Positions 52,562-60,891 of a stretch of DNA of 64,000 bases are shown piece by piece. This DNA comes from Lachnospiraceae bacterium (GTDB lineage: Bacteria; Bacillota; Clostridia; Lachnospirales; Lachnospiraceae), in the NCBI GenBank assembly GCA_021202635.1, contig JAJQCQ010000044.1, forward strand, positions 33,638 to 97,637. Direction: 5' to 3'. The position numbers and the translations under genes are program-made. The stretch's first letter is position 1. Every line of letters starts with the position of its first letter. Under the pieces are notes generated by a model, which was not told where the DNA came from, ran no database searches, and saw only the letters and a program-made list of their open reading frames with translations.

Positions 52562-55500
52562 CTATACCAATGAAAAAACTTCTTCTGCCAGATATTCCAG
52601 CGTCAGCCACGAATCCAGCGCCTCCGCATACTGCGCGTCACTGCCCGTCCGGGCTGCAATACAAAGCCGGTTCAGCGCGCCGTATCTGCCCGTATCCGTC
52701 TCCGACGGATCCGCTTTCAGCGTCCATTTATCCGTGTATATTTTATCTTTTTCTACACCGGGCGCGGCTTCGGACGGAGGCTCTTCCACAAATCTGCATT
52801 CCAGCTCCTCACCGTCAAAAAGCGTGAATTCCCGCACAAAAATACCTTCAAAGCAGTTTGGCACCAGTTCCGTCCGAACCGGCTCCTGTTCCTTATAACG
52901 ATACTCGATCTGCACGGCACTCTTCGGATTTCCGACGTACTCCGCGAACACATGCCCCTGCAGCTGCAGCGGCTTTTGCAGCTCCTCATCAAAACGACGG
53001 TAAAATGCGAACCGCATCCCCTTTGTATTGAATTCCTCGAGCATCTCCGCCGCGTAAACCCGCTGTGGTTTCGTCAGAGAAACCTCTCTGGCATAATACT
53101 GCAAAAGCGCCAGGCGACAAACCTCCTCCTGCTCTGTGATCTGATCCGTCCCGCCCAGACTCCGGTATTCCTTTTCGATATATGCGAAAACCGGAGCGGC
53201 CACCGGGAGTCCTTTGACAAAATACTCATACGCCTTCAGATTCACATAAGCCTTACACAGCTTTTTGCGCCCCAGCTTACGGACATACGCCTCAAAAACC
53301 GGCTCAGATCCCTGTGTTCCCTGCCGTGTAAACAGCATCATTGTGAGGATTTTTTCCTCAATCAGCATGGTGTCCAGTCCAAAATTATTCGCGGCGTCCC
53401 AGATCTGCCGCATATCCCCGACGGAACCCTCATAATAAAGCAGCAGATAGTGCAGCAGCTTGTCGTCATATTTTCCTTTTACAAAACACCTGTGGCAAAG
53501 GGAAAGCAGCATCCCATTTTCCTCAAACTCCGCTTCCAGCACCATACGGCTGCAGATACGCACCAGCTGAATCAGGGGAATATCCTCCGCACCATACGCA
53601 TTCAAAAGCGCAAATGCCTCTGTACATTTTCCTTCCTCCGCAAGCAGGGTAATCATCGCTGCCTTGTCCACGCATGCGTATTCCTCACAGGAAACCTGAT
53701 CCAGAAATTCCGGCAGCGTATCATCCCGCAAATGCTCCATATAGTACGACAGCACCTGTCTGCGCAATTCATTCCGGAACCCGGGTGAAAAAACCGGCAA
53801 TTCCCCTCCCATGCGAAAATACGGCAGCAGACGATCATTCATCAGCGACGCCTTCTGGCTCTCCACACAGAGGAAAACGACCAGCCCAGGATCATCCGGC
53901 AGCTTTTTCGCGCACCACGCAAGCAGCTTTTCATCCTCAAAAACATGCCGGATCCGGCAGATTCTCCCCGCTTCTGTGCGCTGTCCTTTTTCATCCACTG
54001 CGAATACTGCACTGTCCGGATCATATATGCGGATATTTCCTCTGCCATTTCGCAGATTTACCGATCGCTCCCGGGGAATCCGCACAGAGCGGACAACGAT
54101 CTGCCGGATCCCGGGCAGGTCACAGGTCACCTCATACGTAAACAGAATCCGGATCAGCTTCCTGGCAAGAGTGTCTGTGAGCATACTTTCCCGCAGAAAT
54201 TTCTGGTAAAGCGCCGCCAGATCATCCGTCACATGCGTGGATTCCAGCTGTTCCATCACGAACCGTTCCATCGCCGCGCGATGGTTGACCCAGGTCTGCG
54301 GGTCACTGTCGCGATTCTGTACAATGCTCCGATACAAAGCCGCACGCCGGCGATAATCCAGCGAGGTATCATAAGTAAAATACATCCGTATAATCTGCGG
54401 CAGATCCGCAAAACAGATATCCGCCCGGAAATCCTCTCCATCCGAAGCTTCCGCATAGCCGTCGGCCAGAGTGCCGTCGGCGTACGGGTCTGCATCCGAT
54501 CGCGCCGGTTCTTCCGCAGCGATTTCATCCGCTCCATAATGGAGCGAGTCTGTGCTTTCAAAGCTTTCCGAGTCTCCCTGACGCAGCTCCCCCTTCAAAC
54601 CATCCTCCGGGGAACTCGCTTCCCCCTGTCCCGCACCTTCCGAGTCCGAAAAAGAAGGCAGATCCATCGTCCTTAGATAAGCCTCATAAAGCCCGTTCAT
54701 CCGCAGTCCGCTCTCCACACCCATGGAATACCACGCAAAATACCGGCGCTCCATCTTCCCGCCACGGATCAGAAGCTGACAAATCGCCTTCACCAGATCG
54801 TCCGACGGGTACAGACGCCAGCCATTGGCAAGTACTTCAAAAAGCCGACGGTCGTAATTCGCCCGGTGCATGGTCAGATTCGCCATCTGGCGAAGCACCT
54901 CGGCGGTCATCACCTTCTCCTGATCTGCAAAGCGCAGCAGGTGAAGCTCAAACTCGTCCAGATGGCGCATCAGAAATGGATTCTCCCGGAGTATCTGCCA
55001 CGCCTCTACATAGAGAATCCGGCTGCGGCACCCTCTCCGAAACTGTTCCGCCACAGCCTCATAGCGTGCATCCGGATCATTTAAATATTTTTCCTGAAGA
55101 TACAGGAGCATCCACAACAGCTGCCAGCTGGCGGGATCACGATAAAACTGCCTGCCGACCTCTTCCTCCACCCGATCTACATAAGATGCTTCCCGATAAA
55201 AAAAAGTCGAAATATACAGATAATAGCAGTACCGTTCCGGCGTGTTCAGCTTCTCCTTCTGCGCCTCCACCTGCCCCAGCAGCTTCTCTGCCTTGTGCTT
55301 CCTGCCGTCCGCAAAATACATCTGGATCAGAAAGAGATCCGCAAACGGATCGTCCCCGCCCGCTCTCTTATAGCTGTTGATCACACTGATGGAGCGCTCG
55401 GTCCAGGTCGGCAGATCCATCTTCTGCAGGCGGAAGCTGATATAAAGCCCCTCCAGATTCTTCCTCATTATTTTCCGGATATGCGCCTGCCGGTCCTTCG

Positions 55501-56377
55501 CCCACTTCGGCTTCTTTTTTGCCGCCACCGCAATCCGGATCTTCTGTGTCCCCGCAGTCAGGGTCAGCCACGCATAATTATTTCCCGCATGCATCAGGTT
55601 TGTATCCAGCACCAGATTCAGGTCAAATGTATGGCCCGCGAACTCATCCGTTGAAAAAAGAGTGCGCTCAGGGCGCACAAAAAGAGCATCCGACTCCACC
55701 GCAATCGTCTGGAATCCCCAGGTATTTTTTCGCAGCTGAATGATCTCCTGCACAGGCTCCTTCAGCTCCCCATAATCCCGCTCCCGGTCATCCACGGAAA
55801 TCTCCACAGCCTCTTTTTGGTTCGCTCCAACCAGAAACTCCTCCATACTGTGATAGCTCACTTCCGGCTGGCATAACCCCTCATAGAGCGCAGCCAGGCC
55901 AGGCCAGGCATCCAGAAATGCCCGGAATCCGGGAGAAATAAAGCAGCGGTATGCCTTCTGGTAGCTCGTCTGTGCCAGCGCAACGAATCCCTCAAGATCC
56001 GCAAACGGCAGCTCCTGACTGGACTGCCCGGTCTCCTCAATCCGCACCTTGTATGGAATCTCATACTCTCCACAGTCACAGCAGAGCACAATCTTCCCGC
56101 TGCCGGAGTCACTTTCCGGCTTCAGGCCGCTGCAGTCAAACTGGTAATGAATCTCATTCGAAATGCCGTGAAACTCCGTCGGCTCACAGATCATCCGAAC
56201 ATCCGAAGGATAAAGAAATCCATGCACCCGCTGCTCCGCGGCGCCCTCTATAAAAAACTTCCCACGCAGCACAGCGCCCGGCGCTCCCGCAAGCTCCAGC
56301 TCCTCCGGGCGAATCACAATGCGTCCCTCTTCGTACTCAAATTTTCCGTTCAGTAATTGTTCGATTCGTCTTTTCAA
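52562..56377 (-). CDS. DUF5717-family large protein
   Basis: 1271 residues, started by TTG 56377 behind AAGGGTG. The N-terminal region (1-330) is beta-rich (RIVIRPEELELAG, FDCSGLKPESDSGSG). The middle (about 340-1080) is a long array of helical repeats with an acidic insert near residues 570-640. The C-terminal part (about 1080-1271) is again beta-rich. No membrane segment or signal peptide is visible, so it should be cytoplasmic. It is the first of a three-gene unit with DUF5716 and the TPR protein. The size and repeats suggest a scaffold. Function unknown. Confidence 0.8.
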   Translation of the reverse strand: MKRRIEQLLNGKFEYEEGRIVIRPEELELAGAPGAVLRGKFFIEGAAEQRVHGFLYPSDVRMICEPTEFHGISNEIHYQFDCSGLKPESDSGSGKIVLCCDCGEYEIPYKVRIEETGQSSQELPFADLEGFVALAQTSYQKAYRCFISPGFRAFLDAWPGLAALYEGLCQPEVSYHSMEEFLVGANQKEAVEISVDDRERDYGELKEPVQEIIQLRKNTWGFQTIAVESDALFVRPERTLFSTDEFAGHTFDLNLVLDTNLMHAGNNYAWLTLTAGTQKIRIAVAAKKKPKWAKDRQAHIRKIMRKNLEGLYISFRLQKMDLPTWTERSISVINSYKRAGGDDPFADLFLIQMYFADGRKHKAEKLLGQVEAQKEKLNTPERYCYYLYISTFFYREASYVDRVEEEVGRQFYRDPASWQLLWMLLYLQEKYLNDPDARYEAVAEQFRRGCRSRILYVEAWQILRENPFLMRHLDEFELHLLRFADQEKVMTAEVLRQMANLTMHRANYDRRLFEVLANGWRLYPSDDLVKAICQLLIRGGKMERRYFAWYSMGVESGLRMNGLYEAYLRTMDLPSFSDSEGAGQGEASSPEDGLKGELRQGDSESFESTDSLHYGADEIAAEEPARSDADPYADGTLADGYAEASDGEDFRADICFADLPQIIRMYFTYDTSLDYRRRAALYRSIVQNRDSDPQTWVNHRAAMERFVMEQLESTHVTDDLAALYQKFLRESMLTDTLARKLIRILFTYEVTCDLPGIRQIVVRSVRIPRERSVNLRNGRGNIRIYDPDSAVFAVDEKGQRTEAGRICRIRHVFEDEKLLAWCAKKLPDDPGLVVFLCVESQKASLMNDRLLPYFRMGGELPVFSPGFRNELRRQVLSYYMEHLRDDTLPEFLDQVSCEEYACVDKAAMITLLAEEGKCTEAFALLNAYGAEDIPLIQLVRICSRMVLEAEFEENGMLLSLCHRCFVKGKYDDKLLHYLLLYYEGSVGDMRQIWDAANNFGLDTMLIEEKILTMMLFTRQGTQGSEPVFEAYVRKLGRKKLCKAYVNLKAYEYFVKGLPVAAPVFAYIEKEYRSLGGTDQITEQEEVCRLALLQYYAREVSLTKPQRVYAAEMLEEFNTKGMRFAFYRRFDEELQKPLQLQGHVFAEYVGNPKSAVQIEYRYKEQEPVRTELVPNCFEGIFVREFTLFDGEELECRFVEEPPSEAAPGVEKDKIYTDKWTLKADPSETDTGRYGALNRLCIAARTGSDAQYAEALDSWLTLEYLAEEVFSLV

Positions 56378-56551
56378 TCTTTTTCACCCTTCGTAATGGC
56401 AGTTACACTCCGTCAACCTTATATGTAGAAAATATACCACAAAAAGGCGCCCACTTCCATACCTTTTTCAAAAGTAAAAAAGGGAACTGTTCTGAACAGC
56501 AGGCCGCAGGTCTACGCTCTGCTTCGGTCTGAACTGTTACACAAAAGAAAA

Positions 56552-56590
56552 GGATACCCCCGCCAGAAGGTATCCTTTTGCAAACTCTTA
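56552..56590. terminator. Bidirectional intrinsic terminator
   Basis: AAAAGGATACC (56558-56568) pairs with GGTATCCTTTT (56579-56589) around ten bases. On the minus strand it ends the 25-aa ORF transcript, 70 bases after its stop. Confidence 0.75.
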
Positions 56591-56659
56591 CACGTGCACA
56601 CACGCAAGGAGCAATGACAGCCCAATATTTCGCAGTCATGAAAATGCCGGTTGATTCCG

Positions 56660-56737
56660 TTATCTAAAGTTTGGGATCGAAAAGCTCTCATAGTATTCTT
56701 CCAAAAACAGTTCCGCCATTTTGAATAATCTCAACAT
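56660..56737 (-). CDS. Small ORF, 25 residues, divergent from LysR
   Basis: MLRLFKMAELFLEEYYES and seven more residues. A perfect AAGGAGG lies nine bases before ATG 56737, a consensus promoter (TTTACA-17-TATGAT) lies upstream and a terminator follows, so a short mRNA seems dedicated to it. The peptide could form an amphipathic helix with an acidic face. No homologue is recognised. It shares a palindromic promoter region with the divergent LysR gene. A small regulatory RNA is the main alternative. Confidence 0.5.
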   Translation of the reverse strand: MLRLFKMAELFLEEYYESFSIPNFR

Positions 56738-56830
56738 AATCCTTTCCTCCTTACTCATCCTGGGTGCTGCCGGCCGCCGGTTTTTCTCTGGTTCCTGGCT
56801 GTCAGCTGCCTGTTGTTTTCTGATGGCACT

Positions 56831-56870
56831 ATCATAACGCATTGACAGAATTCTGTAAAATACATATAAT
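56831..56870. promoter_or_regulatory. Overlapping divergent promoters on a 12-bp palindrome
   Basis: Plus: TTGACA (56842-56847), 17 bp, TATAAT (56865-56870), perfect consensus, toward LysR. Minus: TTTACA (56859-56854), 17 bp, TATGAT (56836-56831), toward the 25-aa ORF. The -35 boxes share the palindrome ACAGAATTCTGT (56845-56856), so binding there would block both. Confidence 0.75.
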
Positions 56871-56918
56871 GAAGGCATGACGATACCCGGAAGGTATCGA
56901 CTAAATGGAGGATTCCAA

Positions 56919-57866
56919 ATGGAACTGAGACATATCCGCTATTTTCTGGCTGTGGCTGACGAAATGAATTTTACACGGGCAGCGGAAAAGCTCTGTATTG
57001 CGCAGCCGCCGCTGAGCCGACAGATCAAAGAACTGGAAGAGGAGCTGGGGGTAGCGCTTTTCATTCGCAAACCCCATGCACTGCAGCTGACAGAAGAGGG
57101 ACAGGTCTTTCGCCAGTATGCGATGCGGGTTCTCGATCTGGTCAGCAAATCCGCCGAGGACGTCAGGGAACTCCACAGCGGCCTGCACGGCACGATCTAT
57201 CTGGCTTCTGTAGAAGGCCACGCCCCCACACTTTTCTCGCAGTGGATCGCGGGATTCCAGGCGGAGCATCCGCATGTGACCTATAACCTCTGGAATGGTA
57301 ATTCCGACGACGTCATCCACCGGCTGATGAAAGGTCTGTGCGAGCTGGCGCTGATCATGGAGCCCCACAACGCAGAGGGCGTGCACGCGCTTCCCGTCTA
57401 CTCCGAGCCCTGGATCGCCATGATCCCCTCCGGATGTCCCCTGGCACAGGAGCCCGGAGACACCGTAGATTTTCAGCGCGTGACCCAGTACGATCTGATC
57501 ATTCCCTCCAGAGAATCCCGGCTGCAGGAGATCAGCGGCTGGTCAGACGCTCCAGAACAGCCCCTGCGCGTCCGCTGCCGGATTGCACATATGCTGAACG
57601 CCTACGAGCTCACGCGGCAAAATGTCGGTATCACCCTCTACCCGGCCTCAGCCAACATCGGCACCGATTCCTCCGTATGCATCAAAAGGCTGGTCAATCC
57701 TCAGGTCATGGCCTCCTACGTGCTGATCTGGGACAAAAACCGCCCGCTCTCGCACGCTGCTGCGGAGTTTCTGAAGCATGTGCAGGCGGTGGTGCGCGAA
57801 GGCGAAAACCAGTGCCAGATTGCTGCGGATAATCAATCAGAAAATGGGAACAATACGGTAAGATAA
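56919..57866 (+). CDS. LysR-family transcriptional regulator
   Basis: 315 residues. Helix-turn-helix RYFLAVADEMNFTRAAEKL and QPPLSRQIKELEEELGVALF is very close to the CynR/CatR type; the effector domain covers about 90-290 (LMKGLCELALIMEP, YDLIIPSRES). GGAGGATT precedes ATG 56919; 14 upstream codons in frame are discarded. The metallopeptidase gene follows 27 bases later in the same direction, and a 25-aa ORF is divergent. Confidence 0.9.
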   Translation: MELRHIRYFLAVADEMNFTRAAEKLCIAQPPLSRQIKELEEELGVALFIRKPHALQLTEEGQVFRQYAMRVLDLVSKSAEDVRELHSGLHGTIYLASVEGHAPTLFSQWIAGFQAEHPHVTYNLWNGNSDDVIHRLMKGLCELALIMEPHNAEGVHALPVYSEPWIAMIPSGCPLAQEPGDTVDFQRVTQYDLIIPSRESRLQEISGWSDAPEQPLRVRCRIAHMLNAYELTRQNVGITLYPASANIGTDSSVCIKRLVNPQVMASYVLIWDKNRPLSHAAAEFLKHVQAVVREGENQCQIAADNQSENGNNTVR

Positions 57867-57893
57867 AAAAACATGAACGGAGACCAGATCATT

Positions 57894-59400
57894 ATGAGTG
57901 AAACATTGAATCAATTCAAAGACTACCTGAAAACTATGCGCCGCTACGACCATGTACTCACCCTCCTTTACTGGGACCTGTCTACACAGGCTCCGGAGAA
58001 AGGCGTCGAGACGCGCATGGACGCCATCAATTATTTTTCAACCGAGGAATTCCGTCTTTCCACCGCGGACGAGTACGGCCAGATGCTGAAAAGCCTTTCC
58101 GAGCCAGAGCAGTTTGACACACTGGAGGAAGCCATGCAGATCACGGTAAAGCGCTATCTGCGCGATTACGAGCGTTTCAGGCGCATCCCGCAGGATTTTT
58201 ACTCCTCGTACACAGAAGCCAAAACACGCTCGGAGCGCGCCTGGGAAAAGGCAAAGCGCAGCAACGATTTTTCCGAATTCGCCCCGCATCTGGAAAAGGT
58301 CATTTCCATGACAAAGGAATACATCCACTACATGGAACCGGACCAGGACCCCTATGAAGTGCTGCTGGACCTTTACGAAGAAGGAATCGACAGCGCAACC
58401 ATCGACCGCGTCTTTGACGAGCTGAAGGAAGGACTGCTGCCCCTGCTGAAAAAAAATAGAGGACAGTCCGCGTCCGGACCTCTCTGCGCTGGAAGGAACC
58501 TACGATATCAACGCCCAGAGGGAGGTTCAGGACATGCTGCTGGACTACATCGGCTTTGACACCGATGCCGGAGCAACCGCTGAGAGCGAGCACCCCTTCA
58601 CCACCGACCTGTGCATCGGCGACGTCCGCGTAACCAACCACTACAAAGAGGACGACCCGCTCTCCGCAATGTTCAGCGCCATCCACGAAGGCGGCCACGC
58701 CATCTTCGGCCAGAGCATCGACCCGGCCTACGAAGGAACCGCCCTCGAACAGGTAAATATGATGGGACTCCACGAGAGCCAGTCCCGCTTCTTCGAGAAC
58801 ATCCTCGGACGGCGTATCAGCTTCTGGGAACCCATCTACGGGAAACTCGGCGAGCTGCTGCCGCAGTTCCGGCAGATTCCGCCGGAAACCTTCGATCGCG
58901 CCATCAACGACGTACATCCCAGTCTGATCCGCACCGAAGCCGACGAGGTGACCTACTGCCTGCACATCATCCTGCGCTACGAAATCGAAAAAGCCATCTT
59001 CCGCGACAACGTCCCGGTCGATGACCTGCCGCAGCTCTGGAATGACAAAATGGAAGAGCTGCTCGGCATCCGCCCGGAGAACGATGCCGAAGGCATCCTG
59101 CAGGATATGCACTGGTCCGATGGCTCCTTCGGCTATTTCCCCTCCTACCTGCTCGGCTCCATGTATGACGGGATGTTCCTGGAAGCCCTGGAAAAAGAAA
59201 AAGGCAGCGTCGACACCATCCTCCGGGAAGGCCGCATCCACGAAATCACCGCCTGGCTGAACGAAAACATCCACCGCCACGGCAGCCGCTATACCTCCGC
59301 GGAGGTATTAGAGCGCGTCTGCGGACAAGCCTTAAGTGCCCAGCCGCTGCTTCACTACTTCAACGAAAAATACGCCCGGCTGTATGGGTTCGAGGCATAA
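57894..59400 (+). pseudogene. M32-family carboxypeptidase, single-base frameshift
   Basis: A full-length M32 metallocarboxypeptidase of about 501 residues split in two frames. The N-terminal frame (from ATG 57894, MSETLNQFKDYLKTMRRY) goes wrong at an A8 run (58449-58456). With seven A's, LLKKIEDSPRPDLSALEG would continue into the second frame. The second frame holds the zinc motif HEGGH, the GLHESQSRFFEN block and the IRTEADEVTYCLHI block that are typical of the family. The enzyme trims C-terminal residues from peptides in the cytoplasm. The extra A may be a real mutation, polymerase slippage or a sequence error. Confidence 0.85.
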
Positions 59401-59439
59401 AATAGGATCCTGCTTGCGGGATTCTCGCGCTGCCGCGCG

Positions 59440-59505
59440 TCTGCGTAAGCAGACAGTTTCCTCTGGCGCGGCATGTGCATCCCTTCTGGCGGTATGGCGG
59501 ACAGG
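59440..59505. repeat. GC-rich intergenic repeat element
   Basis: GCGTCTGCGTAAGCAGAC, then TTCCT, GCGCGGC and TGTGCAT. A matching order occurs at about 60790-60838 (GCGTCTGGCGTTAGTCAGA, ATTCCTTGCGCGGCCGTGCG). Confidence 0.45.
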
Positions 59506-59626
59506 GGAACCGTACATCCTGTCCGTCTCACTGCCAGGCATTCTCAATCGTGCTATATGTTCATAAACCGCAATAGCATTATATTATTTTATTTTTGCAC
59601 AAATTTAAAATTTTTCAAAAAAATGC

Positions 59627-59655
59627 TTGCAATTTTAAAGCTTCCGGGTTATAAT
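59627..59655 (+). promoter_or_regulatory. tRNA-Glu promoter
   Basis: TTGCAA (59627-59632), 17-bp spacer, TATAAT (59650-59655), ten bases before the tRNA. Confidence 0.8.
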
Positions 59656-59665
59656 ACTCAAGCAT

Positions 59666-59737
59666 GGTTCCTTGGTCAAGCGGTTAAGACGCCGCCCTCT
59701 CACGGCGGAAACAGGGGTTCGATTCCCCTAGGGACTA
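59666..59737 (+). tRNA. tRNA-Glu (anticodon CUC)
   Basis: The cloverleaf is read directly. The acceptor GGTTCCT pairs with AGGGACT with two G-U pairs. The D arm is GGTCAAGCGGTTAAGAC. The anticodon stem CCGCC/GGCGG encloses CTCTCAC with anticodon CTC. The T arm is GGGGTTCGATTCCCC. The terminal CCA is not encoded. A promoter and a terminator surround it, so it is a single-gene unit. Confidence 0.95.
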
Positions 59738-59741
59738 TTTA

Positions 59742-59779
59742 AAAGCTCAGAAGCCATAAAGGTTTCTGAGCTTTTTTTC
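59742..59779 (+). terminator. Intrinsic terminator of tRNA-Glu
   Basis: AAGCTCAGAA and TTTCTGAGCTT form a stem around GCCATAAAGG, followed by TTTTTT. Confidence 0.9.
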
Positions 59780-59951
59780 TATCATACACTTCGCAATCGG
59801 AAGGACTCCTGTCATGTAACTCAGAGCAATATACCCCGGTTATCCCTGGTCATGGTCGCAAGCCAGCTAATGAAGGGTTTTCTGTCCTCATTTGAAGAAA
59901 AACCACGAGTATATTTCTTCTGTCCCGCCATTCTTCTCATGAGTATTCATC

Positions 59952-59981
59952 GAGCAGGAGGCGGCTTGCCACCTCCTGCTC
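59952..59981. repeat. GAGCAGG hairpin repeat, copy 1
   Basis: GAGCAGGAGG (59952-59961) pairs with CCTCCTGCTC (59972-59981). CCCGCGC follows. It lies just after the end of the flavin-reductase gene. Confidence 0.7.
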
Positions 59982-60033
59982 TCCCGCGCACATCCTGCTT
60001 CCGGAGTCAGCCTTCCGCATACTTTTGCCTGTT

Positions 60034-60651
60034 TTACCTGATAAAATGTGTGGCCACCCGCGGTTCCTGCTCCGGAAGTCCATATTTTTCTTTCCCAAGA
60101 GCGATACTCTTCATCAAAAATACCATATTCCTTGCCAGGGCGCGAACGGTCTGCAATCCTTCCGCATCCTGTGAAGCCTCACCTTTTTCACGGCCATGAA
60201 CGCTGTTCCAATATTGGCTGGCAGCGATCGGCATTCCGCTGATTCCAAAGTATTTATTCAGTTCATCGTATGTAGCGGAGCACCCGCCCCTTCTCGCCAC
60301 GGCCACGCTCGCGCCGACTTTCATGGTCTTATCGAACCCTGTGCTGTAAAACAACCGGTCAAGACAGGCGATCAGCGTGGCATTTGCAGATGCATAATAA
60401 ACAGGACTTGCGACAACCAGGCCATCGCTTTCCTCAAATACAGGAGCCAGTCTGTTTACCTCGTCATCAAACGCACATTTCCCGTTTTTCGCGCAATACC
60501 CACAGGCAATACAGCCACGAATAGCCTGATTGCCCACGCGCACAATCTCCGTTTCCACTCCCTCCGCTTTAAAGATCTGATTCATTTCATTCAGCGCAAT
60601 GGTTGTATTGCCGCCTGGCCGCGGACTTCCGTTTAACATTAATACCTTCAT
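60034..60651 (-). CDS. NADPH-dependent FMN reductase/flavodoxin-fold iron-sulfur protein
   Basis: 205 residues. The FMN-binding loop is LNGSPRPGGNTTIAL (7-21), a Cys cluster CIACGYCAKNGKC (about 47-59) is typical of iron-sulfur flavoproteins, and GLVVASPVYYASANATL is the second FMN-contact loop. It probably reduces flavin, quinones or oxygen for redox balance. AAAGGTGG precedes ATG 60651. Hairpin repeats of one family flank the gene on both sides. Confidence 0.88.
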   Translation of the reverse strand: MKVLMLNGSPRPGGNTTIALNEMNQIFKAEGVETEIVRVGNQAIRGCIACGYCAKNGKCAFDDEVNRLAPVFEESDGLVVASPVYYASANATLIACLDRLFYSTGFDKTMKVGASVAVARRGGCSATYDELNKYFGISGMPIAASQYWNSVHGREKGEASQDAEGLQTVRALARNMVFLMKSIALGKEKYGLPEQEPRVATHFIR

Positions 60652-60746
60652 ATTTCTGCCACCTTTCTGCTTTCTATGTTTCTCATCCGAAAATACACAT
60701 GTCTGTAAAGCCACATCAGCCGCCTTTTCACAACCTTCTGTTAAAT

Positions 60747-60778
60747 CGAGCAGGAGGCAGTTCGTCGACTCCTGCTCG
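60747..60778. repeat. GAGCAGG hairpin repeat, copy 2
   Basis: CGAGCAGGAG (60747-60756) pairs with CTCCTGCTCG (60769-60778), then CCCGCGC, as in copy 1. The GCGTCTG/GCGCGGC element follows, as at 59440. Confidence 0.7.
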
Positions 60779-60891
60779 CCCGCGCCGGCCGCGTCTGGCG
60801 TTAGTCAGAAATATTCCTTGCGCGGCCGTGCGCATATTCAAAGAGCCGCAGCCAGCCTATACTGACTGCAGCCCTCCGGCTTCTTTCCTGA

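Noticed and set aside
58300..59280. 326-codon minus-strand frame opposite the carboxypeptidase
   Set aside because: It is the antisense of a strongly conserved M32 domain, has a composition typical of antisense frames and no ribosome site.
59666..59737. tRNA-Glu as an integration site of a mobile element
   Set aside because: No integrase and no repeated tRNA 3' end were seen nearby.
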